Translations under genes and position numbers: made by a program | The notes under the pieces: model-generated | The model's input: only the letters and a program-made list of their open reading frames with translations | Database searches by the model: none | Told to the model about the DNA's origin: nothing | In this document: in pieces, positions 41,418 through 43,032 of the stretch | Numbering within the stretch: position 1 is the stretch's first letter | Layout of the letters: every line of letters starts with the position of its first letter | Assembly (NCBI GenBank): GCA_016209705.1 | Contig: JACQVR010000123.1 | Coordinates: 1 to 43,032, forward strand | Origin: Planctomycetota bacterium | GTDB lineage: Bacteria; Planctomycetota; MHYJ01; JACPRB01 | DNA length: 43,032 bases | Reading direction: 5' to 3'

Positions 41418-42686
41418 ATGATGCCCTGGATGATCCTGGCCCTCGCGTTCGGCTCCTTCTTCCTCGATCCAGCCATCTTTTCGAAACCCACTTCTATCAA
41501 CCCCGCACAAACCTTTATGGAAGGCCATTGTCCGCATCCGGAGGTTACGGTGCCGCAGGACGAACCGGCTCCCTCCGAAACGGAAAGCGATGCGGCTGCA
41601 ACGGAGACCGCCAAACGCGATGCTTTGCGTACCGCTGTCCAGCAATTGCTCAAGATGCAAGAGGACAGCGGCCGCTGGTCGTATGAGGCTTATCATCAGG
41701 ACCCCGGAGAACCCGGAAGATTGCCCTACGGCTTCCAGGTCGGCGGCACGTCGATCGTTAGCGAGGCGTTGCTGCTGGCGGCACCGCAGGACAAGGATGT
41801 GATGGCCGCGGTGCACCACGGGTTGGCCTTCGTGCTCCAGGCTCTGGAACACAAGAAGATGGCTCCCCTCAAGACGAAAACGTACGACGTCCGCATCTGG
41901 GGTCACTGCTTCGCCCTGCAATTCCTGTGTCAGGTGCGCGCCCTCAAGAAGGCTGGTCAACACGCTCAGGCCGTGGACCGGTGGATTCCTCGTCTCGTGG
42001 AAACCATCGCCGAGGAAGAGAATGCCAAGGGCGGCTGGGACTACGGCCAGGCCAAGAATCCGACGGCGTTCGTGACCGCTCCCGTGGCGCAATCGCTGCT
42101 GTTCGCGCTGTCGCAGGGCGAGAAGATCCCGGAGGGTCTCCTCGACCGATGCCGCAAAGTGCTGGAGGAGGCACGGACCAAGAACGGCGCCTTCGTGTAC
42201 GAGGGCACCGCCAACAAGCCGGTGTCGGCAGGCGGCGGATTGCCGGGCAGCGCGGGCCGATCCGTGCTTTGCGAGACGACGCTCATCCTCCTGGGCGGCG
42301 GTTCCCCCGAAGCCCTTCAGTTTGCGCTCGACAATTTCTACAAGCACTGGCGTGAGCTCGAGAAGCGCCGCGCGAAGGCTGGCACTCATGCGGGACGGTA
42401 CGGCATCGCGCCCTATTACTTCTATTACGCGCACCGCTACGCGGCCCAGCTGATCGAGCTGTTGCCAGAGGAGAAGCGCGCCCGCGAGCGTGGACGGCTG
42501 GCAGAAACGGTACTCAAGACGCGCGATGAAGACGGTACGTGGAATGATCGTTACGCTAAACTTCATAAGCGTTCGCGCAACGTCGGAACGGCGTTTGCCA
42601 TGCTGGCCTTGCTCGCGGAGAAGACGCCCTTGCCACCGAGATTGAGCGACATCAAGGCCAAAGACCAGGGGAGGCGTGAGTTCTGA
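41418..42686 (+). CDS. Secreted alpha/alpha-toroid (prenyltransferase/squalene-oxidase-repeat) protein
   Basis: A 422-residue protein with an N-terminal signal peptide (WMILALAFGSFFLDPA). A Pro/Glu-rich linker follows, then an alpha/alpha barrel of repeats with QW-like turns: LLKMQEDSGRWSYEAY, EENAKGGWDYGQAK, EEARTKNGAFVYEG, LKTRDEDGTWNDRY. The fold is that of squalene cyclases, prenyltransferase beta subunits and complement C3d. The DxDD motif of squalene-hopene cyclase is absent, so a binding or structural role is likely. AGGAGAT lies upstream of the ATG. The gene is bracketed by two direct repeats, each carrying a small opposite-strand gene. Confidence 0.78.
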   Translation: MMPWMILALAFGSFFLDPAIFSKPTSINPAQTFMEGHCPHPEVTVPQDEPAPSETESDAAATETAKRDALRTAVQQLLKMQEDSGRWSYEAYHQDPGEPGRLPYGFQVGGTSIVSEALLLAAPQDKDVMAAVHHGLAFVLQALEHKKMAPLKTKTYDVRIWGHCFALQFLCQVRALKKAGQHAQAVDRWIPRLVETIAEEENAKGGWDYGQAKNPTAFVTAPVAQSLLFALSQGEKIPEGLLDRCRKVLEEARTKNGAFVYEGTANKPVSAGGGLPGSAGRSVLCETTLILLGGGSPEALQFALDNFYKHWRELEKRRAKAGTHAGRYGIAPYYFYYAHRYAAQLIELLPEEKRARERGRLAETVLKTRDEDGTWNDRYAKLHKRSRNVGTAFAMLALLAEKTPLPPRLSDIKAKDQGRREF

Positions 42687-42870
42687 ATAGCCCCCGGACT
42701 ACGCCAGCGTTCAAATCGTCGGAACACAGGACGGCGGAGCGGTAAAGCACCTTCGGCTCGAACGTAGCGCTGCCCATGTCGAGTGCCATCGCGCGTAGCG
42801 CCGCAGCGATCAGCCGCAGCCGATCCGCCTCTCCCGCCAGGAACGTGTCCGCGTCGGTTTCGTTTTCCAT
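42652..42870 (-). CDS. 72-residue protein, paralogue of the 41207 gene
   Basis: Starts at an ATG with GGGAGGG 6 bases upstream. Residues 1-33 match the 36-residue protein at 41097-41207 (ETDADTFLAGEADRLRLIAA). The remainder (SATFEPKVLYRSAVLCSDDL onward) is unrelated to it and may be read-through past the duplicated segment. Its 3' end overlaps the convergent toroid-protein gene by 35 bp. Function unknown. Confidence 0.45.
   Translation of the reverse strand: MENETDADTFLAGEADRLRLIAAALRAMALDMGSATFEPKVLYRSAVLCSDDLNAGVVRGLFRTHASPGLWP
42814..42870. repeat. Direct repeat, right copy
   Basis: Partner of 41151-41207. Begins within the small opposite-strand gene and ends at its start codon. Confidence 0.75.
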
Positions 42871-42951
42871 TGCGTCCCTCCCGTGCCGCACCATCTCTGA
42901 AAGCGCACGCACGGTCAAGGCGATGGGCAGGGGTTCGGGGGCGGAGCCCAC

Positions 42952-42991
42952 GACGGGCCGATGCCCGTCGGCAGACGGAGTCTGCCGTCTG
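42952..42991. other. Tandem stem-loops
   Basis: GACGGGC-N4-GCCCGTC (42952-42969) is followed at once by GGCAGAC-N3-GTCTGCC (42970-42986), which can also pair as CAGACGG/CCGTCTG to 42991. TCTTTTCC follows. It could be a transcription end, but no gene directly precedes it on the plus strand within 260 bases. Confidence 0.4.
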
Positions 42992-43032
42992 TCTTTTCCC
43001 CTTCCGTGACTGTCTTCCTCGGTTTTTCTTCG

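Noticed and set aside
41097..42566. Long minus-strand frame opposite the toroid protein
   Set aside because: Only its last 36 codons (from 41207) look genuine because they are duplicated at 42870; the rest is the antisense of a convincing secreted protein.

Overview
The window is 43 kb of high-GC bacterial chromosome and looks like a metagenome-derived or uncultured lineage. No rRNA, tRNA, CRISPR array or intact transposase is visible. Several features point, without proving it, to Planctomycetota or a neighbouring deep phylum: two Ser/Thr kinases with unusual accessory domains (one carrying PEGA repeats and a formylglycine-generating-enzyme fold), an alpha/alpha-toroid secreted protein, an FG-GAP lipoprotein, carboxypeptidase-regulatory-like repeats and a secreted DUF6263-like protein. 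Assignment by protein phylogeny was not possible here.

Layout. 0.3-11.2 kb: kinase 1; a convergent, tightly coupled miaB-ribD-HAD operon (ATGA overlaps); a PEBP protein; a PAP2 membrane phosphatase; hemL; and the 979-residue kinase 2. 11.2-21.3 kb: an alkaline-phosphatase-superfamily enzyme, a SurA-like anchored protein, a secreted pair (CarboxypepD_reg-like protein plus HEFGH metalloprotease), a LOG-family hydrolase, a PurD-like ATP-grasp enzyme, an RRM protein with a good terminator, and divergent mutY/thiO. 21.3-29.5 kb, all minus strand: plsC and a UMF1-type MFS carrier; greA-queF-FG-GAP lipoprotein; a secreted DUF6263-like protein; xdhC-mocA; nadA. 29.5-38.4 kb: queD-SDR, divergent from a DnaQ-type exonuclease and a sugar epimerase; a TPR protein; thiC followed by a TPR/peptidase-MA-like protein and an MBL hydrolase; and an Fe-S set nifS-iscA-nifU(C-terminal type). 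38.4-43.0 kb is an accessory 'graveyard': a truncated hicA fragment joined to a frameshifted SRAP (YedK/HMCES) gene, a 3' remnant of a DNA methyltransferase, an SSB N-terminal fragment in a mini-operon of very small genes, a PilZ protein, and a toroid-protein gene flanked by two direct copies of a small gene.

Two genome-wide themes are visible. First, many intergenic gaps are filled by degenerate tandem words with an 8-base period (AANCGCCA, ANNCACGG, ANNCGCGA and GGGAGATN types), often arranged as inverted pairs. One of them supplies the last codons of mutY, and another repeat type supplies the end of thiO. Second, at least ten genes have a sigma70-like -10 hexamer only 7-11 bases before the start codon and no Shine-Dalgarno sequence, often with a -35 box at 17-18 bp. 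This suggests widespread leaderless transcription, including all three divergent gene pairs. Genes inside operons have good Shine-Dalgarno sequences instead.
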